From an uncultured Christensenella sp. (GTDB lineage: Bacteria; Bacillota; Clostridia; Christensenellales; Pumilibacteraceae), in contig CAJUGC010000014.1 of the NCBI GenBank assembly GCA_910585955.1, forward strand, positions 1-45,806: a DNA stretch of 45,806 bases, in the 5' to 3' direction. The notes beneath the pieces were generated by a model. That model searched no databases. It saw only the letters and a program-made list of their open reading frames with translations, and was not told the origin of the DNA. Shown here piece by piece: positions 7,526 through 14,002 of this stretch. Made by a program: the position numbers and the translations under genes. Numbering within the stretch: position 1 is the stretch's first letter; each line of letters begins with the position of its first letter.

Positions 7526-9043
7526 CTATCTCTCTATCCTGCGGAATGCTCTGAGCCTTTCTCCGCCCGAGCAAGGCATACTGACGTCGGGATTTTGACG
7601 CACGACCTCTTCGGGCGTTATGCCGAGAGCCTTAGCCGCGTCCCAAACCGTTTCGCCGTTTGACGCTATATGGACGGAGATCGCCGCACGGCGAGGCGGG
7701 CGAGCTTCTCCGAGTTTGAGTTCGGTTATGACGATTTGCGTTTCCTCCGCAATGACGGACAACGACACTACGACTTCCGCGCGAATACCAAGCTCGTTGC
7801 CTCGGCGGATTTTCACGCTTACGTCCTTAACGCCTGCCTGCGCGCCCAACGTATCGCCCTCTTCGACGTCCGCCGAAAGAGTGAGCGAAAACGGAACTTG
7901 CGCATAGACCGTGTTCGAACTTCCGCGTTCCGCACTGAAGTAGACTATATTCGTACCGAGCAGACCCTCTATTTTTACCCGTCCCGCTTCAGCCGTCGCC
8001 GTCGAAACATTGACGCGCGAGCCGAACGTGCCGAGAACGGTATCGGCAAGAGGCAGTTTATCCTCTATGGCGACGCTTCCTTCAACCGTGCTTTCCAGAG
8101 TTATGTCGTTCTTCGGGCAACCGACAACAACGCTTTCCACGGTGGGCAAAAGCTCGTTTTCGAGGCAGAATACGTCTACGGCAGGAAGCATCTCGAGAGA
8201 ACGGAAGCTCATGCACTCCGCTTTCAAAGTAAGCTCTATTTCCGCTACGCGCTCGTTTTCTTCTCCCGAAACGGTGACGGCGCAGTCCTTTATTTTAAGA
8301 CCGCCCGTCACGGCGTCGCGCTCTCTCGCTCCGTCTGCGCGGCACTGTTGCTCGACGGGGATTGCCACGCTTTTGCACGAAATCGCCCCGTCCGCGTTTT
8401 TAAGCGTGAGATCGACAACAGCCTCTCCCGCAAATGTCACGCTGTCGTCCTCGGCAGTGCGTTTATATGTAAACACTCTGCTTTCCGCCCCGAGAATTTC
8501 CACGCCCGCGCCTATTTCGAGCGTATCGGATATTATAAATGTCTCGTCGGTTTCGGACGCAAGCGCTGAGCAGTTCACTCTGTCCTCGTGCGTATACACG
8601 CCGTCGCCGCCGCGCGCCAAGTATTTTATGTCTTCGCGCGTACAACCGTAAAGAGTCACTTCGACGACAGCCGCAAGTTTTATTACGTCCTCTTCCGCGG
8701 CTATGATATCCATATCGAGAATATTCGCCGAGAAAATCGTCTTAGTCGAAGCTCCTATGCCGTTTGCTTCCACTTTATCGGAGAAATCCGCATTGTAGTC
8801 GAGCTCCTCCGCCGTCCCTTCGGTCGTTTCGAACAGCACCTTGAAATTAACCCTGCCCGAATACCTTGCTTCTCCCGAGAACGCTTCCGCCGCGCTTATA
8901 CCGACGGACGAACTCGTAGACAGCACTTTGGCTATGCGGATTTCGGGTCTCGGAAGCAGCCTTGCTTCCACAACCGCTTGACCTGTGCCGAGTTTGCGGA
9001 AGGTGTCGAACACCGCCGTATCGTATATCGGTTCAAAAGCCAT
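7526..9043 (-). CDS. sipL: SPOCS (DUF3794) and LysM protein, SipL-like spore coat morphogen
   Basis: SipL of Clostridia binds the SpoIVA coat scaffold around the forespore and recruits coat to the mother-cell face of the outer membrane. This 505-residue protein has repeated beta-rich SPOCS segments (roughly 30-150, 180-300 and 310-440, each with an ARYSGRVNFKVLF- or EGLLGTNIVYFS-like strand pair) and a C-terminal LysM-like module (SNGETVWDAAKALGITPEEVVRQNP, about 456-500). This is the SipL order and length. AGGAGG precedes the ATG. A mother-cell sigma-E-like promoter lies 60-90 bases upstream. Neighbouring spo0A, spoIIR and sleB-ypeB support a sporulation role. Confidence 0.85.
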   Translation of the reverse strand: MAFEPIYDTAVFDTFRKLGTGQAVVEARLLPRPEIRIAKVLSTSSSVGISAAEAFSGEARYSGRVNFKVLFETTEGTAEELDYNADFSDKVEANGIGASTKTIFSANILDMDIIAAEEDVIKLAAVVEVTLYGCTREDIKYLARGGDGVYTHEDRVNCSALASETDETFIISDTLEIGAGVEILGAESRVFTYKRTAEDDSVTFAGEAVVDLTLKNADGAISCKSVAIPVEQQCRADGARERDAVTGGLKIKDCAVTVSGEENERVAEIELTLKAECMSFRSLEMLPAVDVFCLENELLPTVESVVVGCPKNDITLESTVEGSVAIEDKLPLADTVLGTFGSRVNVSTATAEAGRVKIEGLLGTNIVYFSAERGSSNTVYAQVPFSLTLSADVEEGDTLGAQAGVKDVSVKIRRGNELGIRAEVVVSLSVIAEETQIVITELKLGEARPPRRAAISVHIASNGETVWDAAKALGITPEEVVRQNPDVSMPCSGGERLRAFRRIER

Positions 9044-9104
9044 ATAGTCTATTGCCTCCTATAAAAAATAATTTGTCCCTTGCTATCCTTTCGGATAACA
9101 ATAT

Positions 9105-9131
9105 ATTCTATAGCGCAAGTCCGAAAAATAT
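9105..9131 (-). promoter_or_regulatory. sigma-E-like promoter of sipL
   Basis: On the leftward strand ATATTT (9131-9126) is followed after 13 bases by TATAGAAT (9112-9105). This resembles the ATA / CATAnnnT pattern of sigma-E promoters better than a sigma-A promoter, because no TTGACA-like -35 is present. Confidence 0.45.
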
Positions 9132-9191
9132 GACCGAAATTATTTTTCCCGCTTTTTCGCCCGAGATTTTTGCCGGCGGTCGATACGCAAC

Positions 9192-9221
9192 TTGACAATC
9201 GTTCGTATACGGTGATAGAAT
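9192..9221 (+). promoter_or_regulatory. promoter placing transcription start at the ATG (leaderless)
   Basis: TTGACA (9192-9197), an 18-base spacer and TAGAAT (9216-9221). The expected start point, about seven bases on, coincides with the ATG at 9228. Two GTATAC palindromes (9205-9210 and 9222-9227) flank the -10 box and could be an operator. Confidence 0.65.
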
Positions 9222-9227
9222 GTATAC

Positions 9228-10493
9228 ATGAAAAAATATCGTATCAAAAAAATGATCGCAATACTATGTTCTGTCTGCTTTTCGCTGACAGCGACGTTTT
9301 TCCTCCTCTCTTGCAAAGACGGAGCGCTAAGTGACGATAACCCGCCCTCTTTGGAAAGCCCGCCCGCCTGGGCAAACGATTTCACCTTGCCCGACGCAGA
9401 CAAGGCGATGGAAAAACTTATCGATATATACGGCGGAAAAGAAAACTTGTTTCTTTTAAGGACCGACTCGATAACACGCATGCCCTGTCCCCGAAACGAA
9501 ACCATAACTTTCAATATGCAATATGACGTAAGCGACTTCGCAAAGCTCGTCCTTGAGGACTGCGTAGAAGAGTTCAACGAAGTGTTCTCCGTTATAAATC
9601 CCAACTATGCGTTTGTAATCGACTTTTATCCCAAAAAAGAGGCGTTCGACAAAAAACATTCGGTGCGAATGTCGGCGTCGGACAATCTTGCGACTTCGGA
9701 CACAAGCGAAGTTTTCGGGCTGGCGCACATAAGTTATTACAACGATTTTACAGAGCTCGGCGATTTCGGAATAACCCTGAAGCGAGAAGTGCTCGACAAC
9801 GGCAGCTATCTCATGACGACTTTCAAACACGAAGTCATGCATCTCTTGGGTGCGGGCGACGCATACAACAACGCCGCCGCAACGAAAGATACGATCATGC
9901 AAAGCTATACCGTGGGCGGCTGTCATTTTCTCTCGAATACCGACGTTGCCTTTCTCGACGCGCTATACCGCAATCCGTCGATCGAAGTCTCGGACGAAGA
10001 AATACAAAACTTCACGGACGGCTATGGAAAAGACAATCCCCATACACGAGAAAAACTTACGGGAAAAGTCTATACCGCTTTATTCGACTCGCTCGATAAA
10101 GACAAGCTTATAAAAGAGGCTCTCGGCATAGGGTATAAAGACCTTACGGCGTTTACCAAGACAATCGAAAACGGCATTGTCAGAGACGAAACTTTCGGCA
10201 GCGAGAGCATTTCCTTTACCGAACTCGAGTATGCAGAGCCGCAAAGCGAAACCTATTTCGGAAGTATAGATCCCGAAAACGGTCGGTATTGGCATGGCAG
10301 ACAGACTACGCTCGGATCTTCGCAGGGTATAAACTACACCGACTACGGAACCGGAATTTTATACGCCGCGCCGAACGGCAATCTCTACACCCTCATGATA
10401 AAAACAGGCGACTTCGTACTCGCCCTGCGGCTTAACGGAAGATTTACCGAACTCGACGAACTTGCGCTCTCGCTGTGGCACATAAGCGAGTAA
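9228..10493 (+). CDS. metzincin-like zinc metalloprotease lipoprotein
   Basis: A 421-residue secreted lipoprotein: a basic N-terminus and hydrophobic segment end in the lipobox LLSC (lipid cysteine C29). The catalytic motif HEVMHLLGAGD (201-211) fits the extended zinc motif HExxHxxGxxD, with an aspartate as third ligand as in snapalysins. DTIMQSY with M224 fits a metzincin Met-turn, and the following SNTDVAFLDALYR resembles the post-Met-turn helix of matrix-type metzincins. Residues 255-421 have no domain I recognise. No ribosome site precedes the ATG, and the promoter predicts a leaderless message. The protease class is well supported. The substrate is unknown. Confidence 0.75.
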   Translation: MKKYRIKKMIAILCSVCFSLTATFFLLSCKDGALSDDNPPSLESPPAWANDFTLPDADKAMEKLIDIYGGKENLFLLRTDSITRMPCPRNETITFNMQYDVSDFAKLVLEDCVEEFNEVFSVINPNYAFVIDFYPKKEAFDKKHSVRMSASDNLATSDTSEVFGLAHISYYNDFTELGDFGITLKREVLDNGSYLMTTFKHEVMHLLGAGDAYNNAAATKDTIMQSYTVGGCHFLSNTDVAFLDALYRNPSIEVSDEEIQNFTDGYGKDNPHTREKLTGKVYTALFDSLDKDKLIKEALGIGYKDLTAFTKTIENGIVRDETFGSESISFTELEYAEPQSETYFGSIDPENGRYWHGRQTTLGSSQGINYTDYGTGILYAAPNGNLYTLMIKTGDFVLALRLNGRFTELDELALSLWHISE

Positions 10494-10513
10494 ATCATTA
10501 TAGAAAAGAAAAC

Positions 10514-10553
10514 GCGCCTTCGAAGCCAAAAGCAACGAAAGCGCATTTTTTTT
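10514..10553 (+). terminator. intrinsic terminator after the metalloprotease gene
   Basis: A stem of GCGCCTTCG with CGAAAGCGC (one mismatch) followed by eight T residues. Confidence 0.7.
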
Positions 10554-10611
10554 GTGCGTTTATTCGAGAAACATTTTTGCTTGCAAGGGCAAAATGCAAC
10601 GACGACAATTC

Positions 10612-10688
10612 GGTGTAATATGCCCCCCACTTGGGGCTTTGGCGGTGCTCGCTCGCACGGGTTCGGGGCTTGCCCGGGGTATTATACC
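10612..10688. repeat. 77-nt GC-rich inverted-repeat element (related to the 125-nt family)
   Basis: The segment is bounded by near-complementary ends (GGTGTAATATGCCCC at the left, GGGGTATTATACC at the right). On the leftward strand it contains GTGCGAGCGAGCACCG, which closely matches GTGCAAGCGAGCACCG at 15453-15468 in the repeat array between sleB and ypeB. It carries no open frame. It lies just downstream of the nitroreductase stop. Confidence 0.5.
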
Positions 10689-10692
10689 TAAC

Positions 10693-11256
10693 TTATTTTA
10701 CAAAGTCTACTACACCGTGCGCTCTGTCCTTTAAAGGCGACTGCCCGAGAGCATAGCCTACGGCAAGCGCTGCGTAAACCTTGTTTTCTTTGGGAACTTT
10801 CAATTCGTCAAGCACTTCCCTTACTCCTTTGTCTTCGCTCGCCCCGTTCCCGAGTTGGTTTATCCAACACGATCCGAGTCCCAAAGCAGTTGCGGCAAGC
10901 ATCATGTTCTGCATACAGCAACCTGCGTCCTCTCGCGGGAACAGCGCGTTTTCCGACATCGAAACTATCACAAGCACGGGAGCGTTGTAATAGAAATTAT
11001 ATTTGTTATCGCTCGCGCGGGCGCGTATCCTCTCTTCCTCCGCGCTCGAAGCAAGAGCCTTCACCGCATCGTTGAGCTTTAATAAGAGCTCCTTGTTTTC
11101 GACGACCGTGAAGTGCCAGGCCTGCCTATTCATTGCGCTCGGCGCATACGCTCCCGCCTTTACTATCTCGGTAAGAGCGCTCTCGCCGACCGCCTTGCAA
11201 TCATCAAACGAGCGCACGCTGCGCCGCTCGAGAATAACTTTCATTACGGAATTCAT
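10693..11256 (-). CDS. nitroreductase family FMN oxidoreductase
   Basis: A 187-residue FMN-binding flavoprotein of the nitroreductase family, which reduces nitro groups, quinones or flavins with NAD(P)H. The N-terminal ERRSVRSF holds the FMN-phosphate arginines, APSAMNRQAWHFTVV is the usual second motif, and AATALGLGSCWI near residue 130 is the typical central helix. GGAGG lies before the ATG at 11256. The physiological substrate is not evident. It is separated from the downstream-oriented FmdB gene by a repeat element. Confidence 0.9.
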   Translation of the reverse strand: MNSVMKVILERRSVRSFDDCKAVGESALTEIVKAGAYAPSAMNRQAWHFTVVENKELLLKLNDAVKALASSAEEERIRARASDNKYNFYYNAPVLVIVSMSENALFPREDAGCCMQNMMLAATALGLGSCWINQLGNGASEDKGVREVLDELKVPKENKVYAALAVGYALGQSPLKDRAHGVVDFVK

Positions 11257-11312
11257 TTATGTATCCTCCGATAGGGAAATAATTACGGATATTCGTAGTT
11301 TGTATTACGACA

Positions 11313-11370
11313 ATGTATCTAAGTCCAATCGGCACCCGAAGGCGGAGCCTTATATGCAGACCCTTTCACA
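11313..11370. repeat. partial copy of the 125-nt repeat
   Basis: AGTCCAATCGGCACCCGAAG and the following GCGGAG match AGTTCAATCGACACCCGAGG plus GCGGAG at 15554-15579, where they mark the left boundary of a full copy. Here the piece breaks off and runs into the complete copy at 11371. Confidence 0.55.
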
Positions 11371-11495
11371 CGGCGGGTTAGATGCGAGTAAGACGGACAG
11401 CCGGCGACGAGGCGCACGGGCTGCTGTACTTTATCCGTACTGCGCCCGTGCGGCGAGAAGCACGCAGTCCGTATTACGACGTATATAACCCGCCG
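11371..11495. repeat. 125-nt palindromic RNA-like repeat, copy A
   Basis: The ends CGGCGGGTTA and TAACCCGCCG are exact inverse complements. Inside are nested pairs: ACGGAC/GTCCGT, GCGCACGGGC/GCCCGTGCG and a GTAC-N7-GTAC apical hairpin. Copies at 11766 and 15567 have the same length and the same nesting, but different sequences in the arms that still pair. That pattern points to a conserved RNA fold rather than a simple DNA repeat. It sits between the FmdB and nitroreductase genes and ends four bases from the fmdB stop. Confidence 0.7.
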
Positions 11496-11499
11496 AAAT

Positions 11500-11697
11500 T
11501 TAGCGGCAACCCGAACAATGCTTGCAATCCCCCGAACAACCACCGCCCTTTTTGACGCCGTTCACGCAGAGCTTGCCGTTAAAGTTTTGAGTAAGACTTT
11601 CGCCGCATTCGGGACATTTGGGATATTTGCCGTCGGCTTTGACAAGCTCTTCGCCTCGATAGCCGCATTTATCGCATTTTAAGTCTATTAAAGGCAT
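11500..11697 (-). CDS. FmdB-family zinc ribbon protein
   Basis: A 65-residue protein with the FmdB-type zinc ribbon: CDKCGYRGEE, then CPECGES, giving two CxxC pairs (C8/C11 and C29/C32) for one zinc. The C-terminal tail (GGGCSGDCKHCSGC) adds four more cysteines and a histidine that could bind a second metal. The family is often called regulatory, but no biochemical role is established. Repeat copies flank the gene on both sides. Confidence 0.8.
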   Translation of the reverse strand: MPLIDLKCDKCGYRGEELVKADGKYPKCPECGESLTQNFNGKLCVNGVKKGGGCSGDCKHCSGCR

Positions 11698-11765
11698 TGT
11701 TTCTCCTCTATGATTTATTAAATTCTATTTGAGGGTTTGAATACGAGCACCTAAATGCAACATTA

Positions 11766-11889
11766 CCCGAGGGCGTAGATACGAGCGAGACGGGCAACAG
11801 GCAACAAGGCGGTTGCTGTACACAATTCGTACTGCTCCCGCCGCCGAGGAGCACATAGCCCGTATTCGCGAAGTATATACGCCCTCGGG
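11766..11889. repeat. 124-nt palindromic RNA-like repeat, copy B
   Basis: The ends CCCGAGGGCGTA and TACGCCCTCGGG are perfect inverse complements. Nested pairs are ACGGGC/GCCCGT, GGCGG/CCGCC and GTAC-N7-GTAC. The first 35 bases after the end arm are almost identical to the truncated copy at 15485. It lies between the corA stop (11893) and the FmdB start, inside a leftward gene run. A degenerate partial copy precedes it at about 11728-11765. Confidence 0.7.
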
Positions 11890-11892
11890 ACT

Positions 11893-12834
11893 TCAGAACA
11901 TTCGTTTTCGAAACATTATAATAACCACGGGAATGAGTATCGCCGCGATAATGCCGATTATGATCCAAAAGCCCGCCATGCCGAGAGAAGCGAAAGGAAC
12001 TTCGACGTTCATACCCCAAAGAGAAGCGATGACCGTGGGGATAGTTAGGCAGATCGTGAGCGCCGTGAGCAGCTTCATGACTATGTTTTGGTTGTTGCTT
12101 ATTACGGAGGCAAACGCGTCCATAGTTCCGCCCATTATGTCGCGATATATGGTCGCCATTTCGATAGCCTGTTTATTCTCGACTATTACGTCGTCTATTA
12201 TCTCGCTGTCGTCGTCGAAGTGTTTCAACCCCGGAAGGGACTTAAGCCGGTCTATCACTATTTGATTGGAATTAAGAGAAGTCGAAAAGTAAACAAGCGC
12301 CTTTTCGAGATCGAGCAACTGAATAAGCTCCTTGTTCTTCATTGAGCGGTGTAAGTGCTGCTGAACGCGCGAAGACGTCTTGTCGATCTGCTTGAGATAA
12401 CCGAGAAATTTCTTGGCGTTCACATACAATATCTGATATATAAAGCGAGTTCGCTTGTTCAGGTCGAAATTCTTTACTCTGCCCAAAATAAAATCGCCGA
12501 GCACCGCCGTATCTCTCAAACATACGGTTACGAAATAGTCTTCGTTGTATACCATTGCAAGCGGCAATGTAGAATACACATACCAGTCCTTGTCGCCGCT
12601 CATCACGGGAATATCGACAAGAACGAGGGTGCAGCCGTCGTCTGTTTCGATATGGGCGCGCTCCTCTTCGTCGAGCGCGGCTTTGAGCATATCTTCGGGT
12701 ATTCCCGTTTTTGCCGCAACTTCCTCTATTTCCTTATCCGATGGATTTTCGAGGTTTACCCAGCAACCGGGCATAAGTTCGTCCGCCTCTTCGAGACGAC
12801 GCTCCCCGCTCTTCATTGCGTAGATGTTTATCAT
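11893..12834 (-). CDS. corA: CorA-family magnesium/divalent cation channel
   Basis: CorA forms pentameric membrane channels for Mg2+ (and Co2+, Ni2+). The 313-residue product has a long acidic cytoplasmic domain (1-250) and two C-terminal membrane helices. The signature SLWGMNVEVP lies at the end of TM1, and a basic RKRMF tail follows TM2. I choose the ATG at 12834 (MINIYAMKSG) because it matches the usual N-terminus. The frame is open further upstream but overlaps a leader peptide there. The ribosome site is weak, which fits regulated translation or attenuation. A 19-codon leader ORF and a terminator-like hairpin lie in front. Confidence 0.93.
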   Translation of the reverse strand: MINIYAMKSGERRLEEADELMPGCWVNLENPSDKEIEEVAAKTGIPEDMLKAALDEEERAHIETDDGCTLVLVDIPVMSGDKDWYVYSTLPLAMVYNEDYFVTVCLRDTAVLGDFILGRVKNFDLNKRTRFIYQILYVNAKKFLGYLKQIDKTSSRVQQHLHRSMKNKELIQLLDLEKALVYFSTSLNSNQIVIDRLKSLPGLKHFDDDSEIIDDVIVENKQAIEMATIYRDIMGGTMDAFASVISNNQNIVMKLLTALTICLTIPTVIASLWGMNVEVPFASLGMAGFWIIIGIIAAILIPVVIIMFRKRMF

Positions 12835-12846
12835 TGTTAATCCGCG

Positions 12847-12882
12847 AAAATAACAAAAGGCACGACTCCAAAAGCTCTGCCT
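12847..12882 (-). promoter_or_regulatory. candidate attenuator hairpin in the corA leader
   Basis: On the leftward strand AGGCA (12882-12878) pairs with TGCCT (12862-12858) and is followed by a T-rich run, TTTTGTTATTTT. It lies between the leader peptide stop and the corA ATG, where a transcription attenuator would be expected. The stem is only five perfect pairs, so this is tentative. Confidence 0.35.
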
Positions 12883-12899
12883 CGGTAAACAAGACAAAT

Positions 12900-12959
12900 T
12901 CAGACGTTCGCCACCGGCGGAACTTTCGAAGTCTTTCGTGGACTGTGCCCATCGTTCAT
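12900..12959 (-). CDS. corA leader peptide (19 codons)
   Basis: ATG at 12959 follows AGGAGG with about nine bases spacing, the best ribosome site in the corA leader. It encodes MNDGHSPRKTSKVPPVANV and stops at 12900, 65 bases before corA. The tandem Pro-Pro is a natural stalling site. The two CCG codons lie in a small hairpin, GTTC(c)GCC-GGT-GGCGAAC, at 12923-12906. Proline-bearing leader peptides control Mg2+ transporter genes in Enterobacteria, and a similar role here is inference. It is a new call made from the sequence, not a known family. Confidence 0.5.
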   Translation of the reverse strand: MNDGHSPRKTSKVPPVANV

Positions 12960-13054
12960 TTATCCGCCCTCCTTGTGGCATAGAGTCGGCTTTTAGCCGC
13001 TAATAATATAATAGCATATTATTACGGATTTTGCACCTATTATCGCACCTTTTT

Positions 13055-13936
13055 TTAAACTTTTTTAGCCGCCTTTATCTCTTTGATCGCCGTCGCCGCC
13101 GCTATAGCTCCGTCGCCAGCCGCCGTGACCACCTGACGAAGGGTTTTGGCACGAACGTCGCCCGCCGCATAGACAAGGGGAACGCTCGTCCTCATCTCGT
13201 CGTCGGTTACGATAAAACCGTTTTTGTCAGTTTCAAGCTCTCCCGCATAAAGCCTCGACTCGCCCGTAAGCGCCGTATCTATAAAAATCCCCGAGACTGC
13301 AAGCGTGCGCTCCTCCCCCGCCTGTTCGACCGTCACCTCGGAAAGCGGATTGCCCGAAAGCTTCGTAACCGCCGCCTTGTCTATATACTCCACGTTTTCA
13401 TAGCTTTCTCGTTCGGCGATCCCTTGGGTCGTAAAGTACACCTTACGGCATAGCCCCGCAAGATATTTCAGATCGACGCGCGAACGCTCGCCGCCGCCTA
13501 CAAGCATCACATCTTTTCCTCGGAAAAACGCGCCGTCGCATACCGCGCAGTAGCTGACTCCCGAGCCGACGAGTTCATTTTCGTTCCCGAGTCCGAGCTT
13601 TCCGCTCCGCGCGCCCGTCGCAATGATAAGCGCTTTGTACTCGTATGCTTCGGAATAAGTATACACCTTGCGAGCCGCAAAATCTATCTTTTCCGCGCCC
13701 TCGCAAACAATTTCCGCGCCTACGGCGACAGTCTGCTTTCTCATACTTTCGGCAAGTTCGAAACCATCCGTACTGCTCGCCCCGGGATAATTCTCGATAG
13801 ACGGAGTTACGGCGAGCTTCCCGCCCGCCGTCAGTCCTTCAAACAATACCACCTTTTTATTTGCGCGTGCGGCGTACATTGCCGCCGTCAGTCCCGCAGG
13901 CCCCGCGCCTATAATCGCTATATCGCAATTTTTCAT
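13055..13936 (-). CDS. trxB: thioredoxin reductase-like flavoprotein lacking usual NADPH motifs
   Basis: A 293-residue FAD protein of the thioredoxin reductase family. The FAD-binding IIGAGPAGLTAAMYAAR is at residues 8-24, the redox pair is in CAVCDGAFF, and the C-terminal FAD motif is YAAGDVRAKTLRQV. In NADPH-dependent enzymes the second nucleotide fold has GGGxxAxEEA and, later, HRRxxxR. Here these read GGGERSRVDLKYL and FTTQGIAE, so the 2'-phosphate-binding arginines are gone and the domain is slightly short. It may use ferredoxin, NADH or another donor, as in Clostridia ferredoxin-dependent reductases. A strong promoter precedes the gene. No thioredoxin gene is in the window. Confidence 0.85.
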   Translation of the reverse strand: MKNCDIAIIGAGPAGLTAAMYAARANKKVVLFEGLTAGGKLAVTPSIENYPGASSTDGFELAESMRKQTVAVGAEIVCEGAEKIDFAARKVYTYSEAYEYKALIIATGARSGKLGLGNENELVGSGVSYCAVCDGAFFRGKDVMLVGGGERSRVDLKYLAGLCRKVYFTTQGIAERESYENVEYIDKAAVTKLSGNPLSEVTVEQAGEERTLAVSGIFIDTALTGESRLYAGELETDKNGFIVTDDEMRTSVPLVYAAGDVRAKTLRQVVTAAGDGAIAAATAIKEIKAAKKV

Positions 13937-13970
13937 ATCTTTCTCCGTGAGGGTTTATCGTTTATGCTTT

Positions 13971-13999
13971 ATTATACTCTCCGCACGGAATAAAGTCAA
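13971..13999 (-). promoter_or_regulatory. sigma-A promoter of trxB
   Basis: On the leftward strand TTGACT (13999-13994), 17 bases, and TATAAT (13976-13971). The start of transcription would be near 13964. Confidence 0.75.
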
Positions 14000-14002
14000 G
14001 TT

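Noticed and set aside
12835..12981. Longer CorA with a 49-residue N-terminal extension
   Set aside because: The extension overlaps the leader peptide in another frame, lacks a ribosome site and does not resemble CorA N-termini.
12835..13050. Mg2+-sensing M-box riboswitch before corA
   Set aside because: I could not find the conserved M-box core segments. A leader peptide explains the region better.
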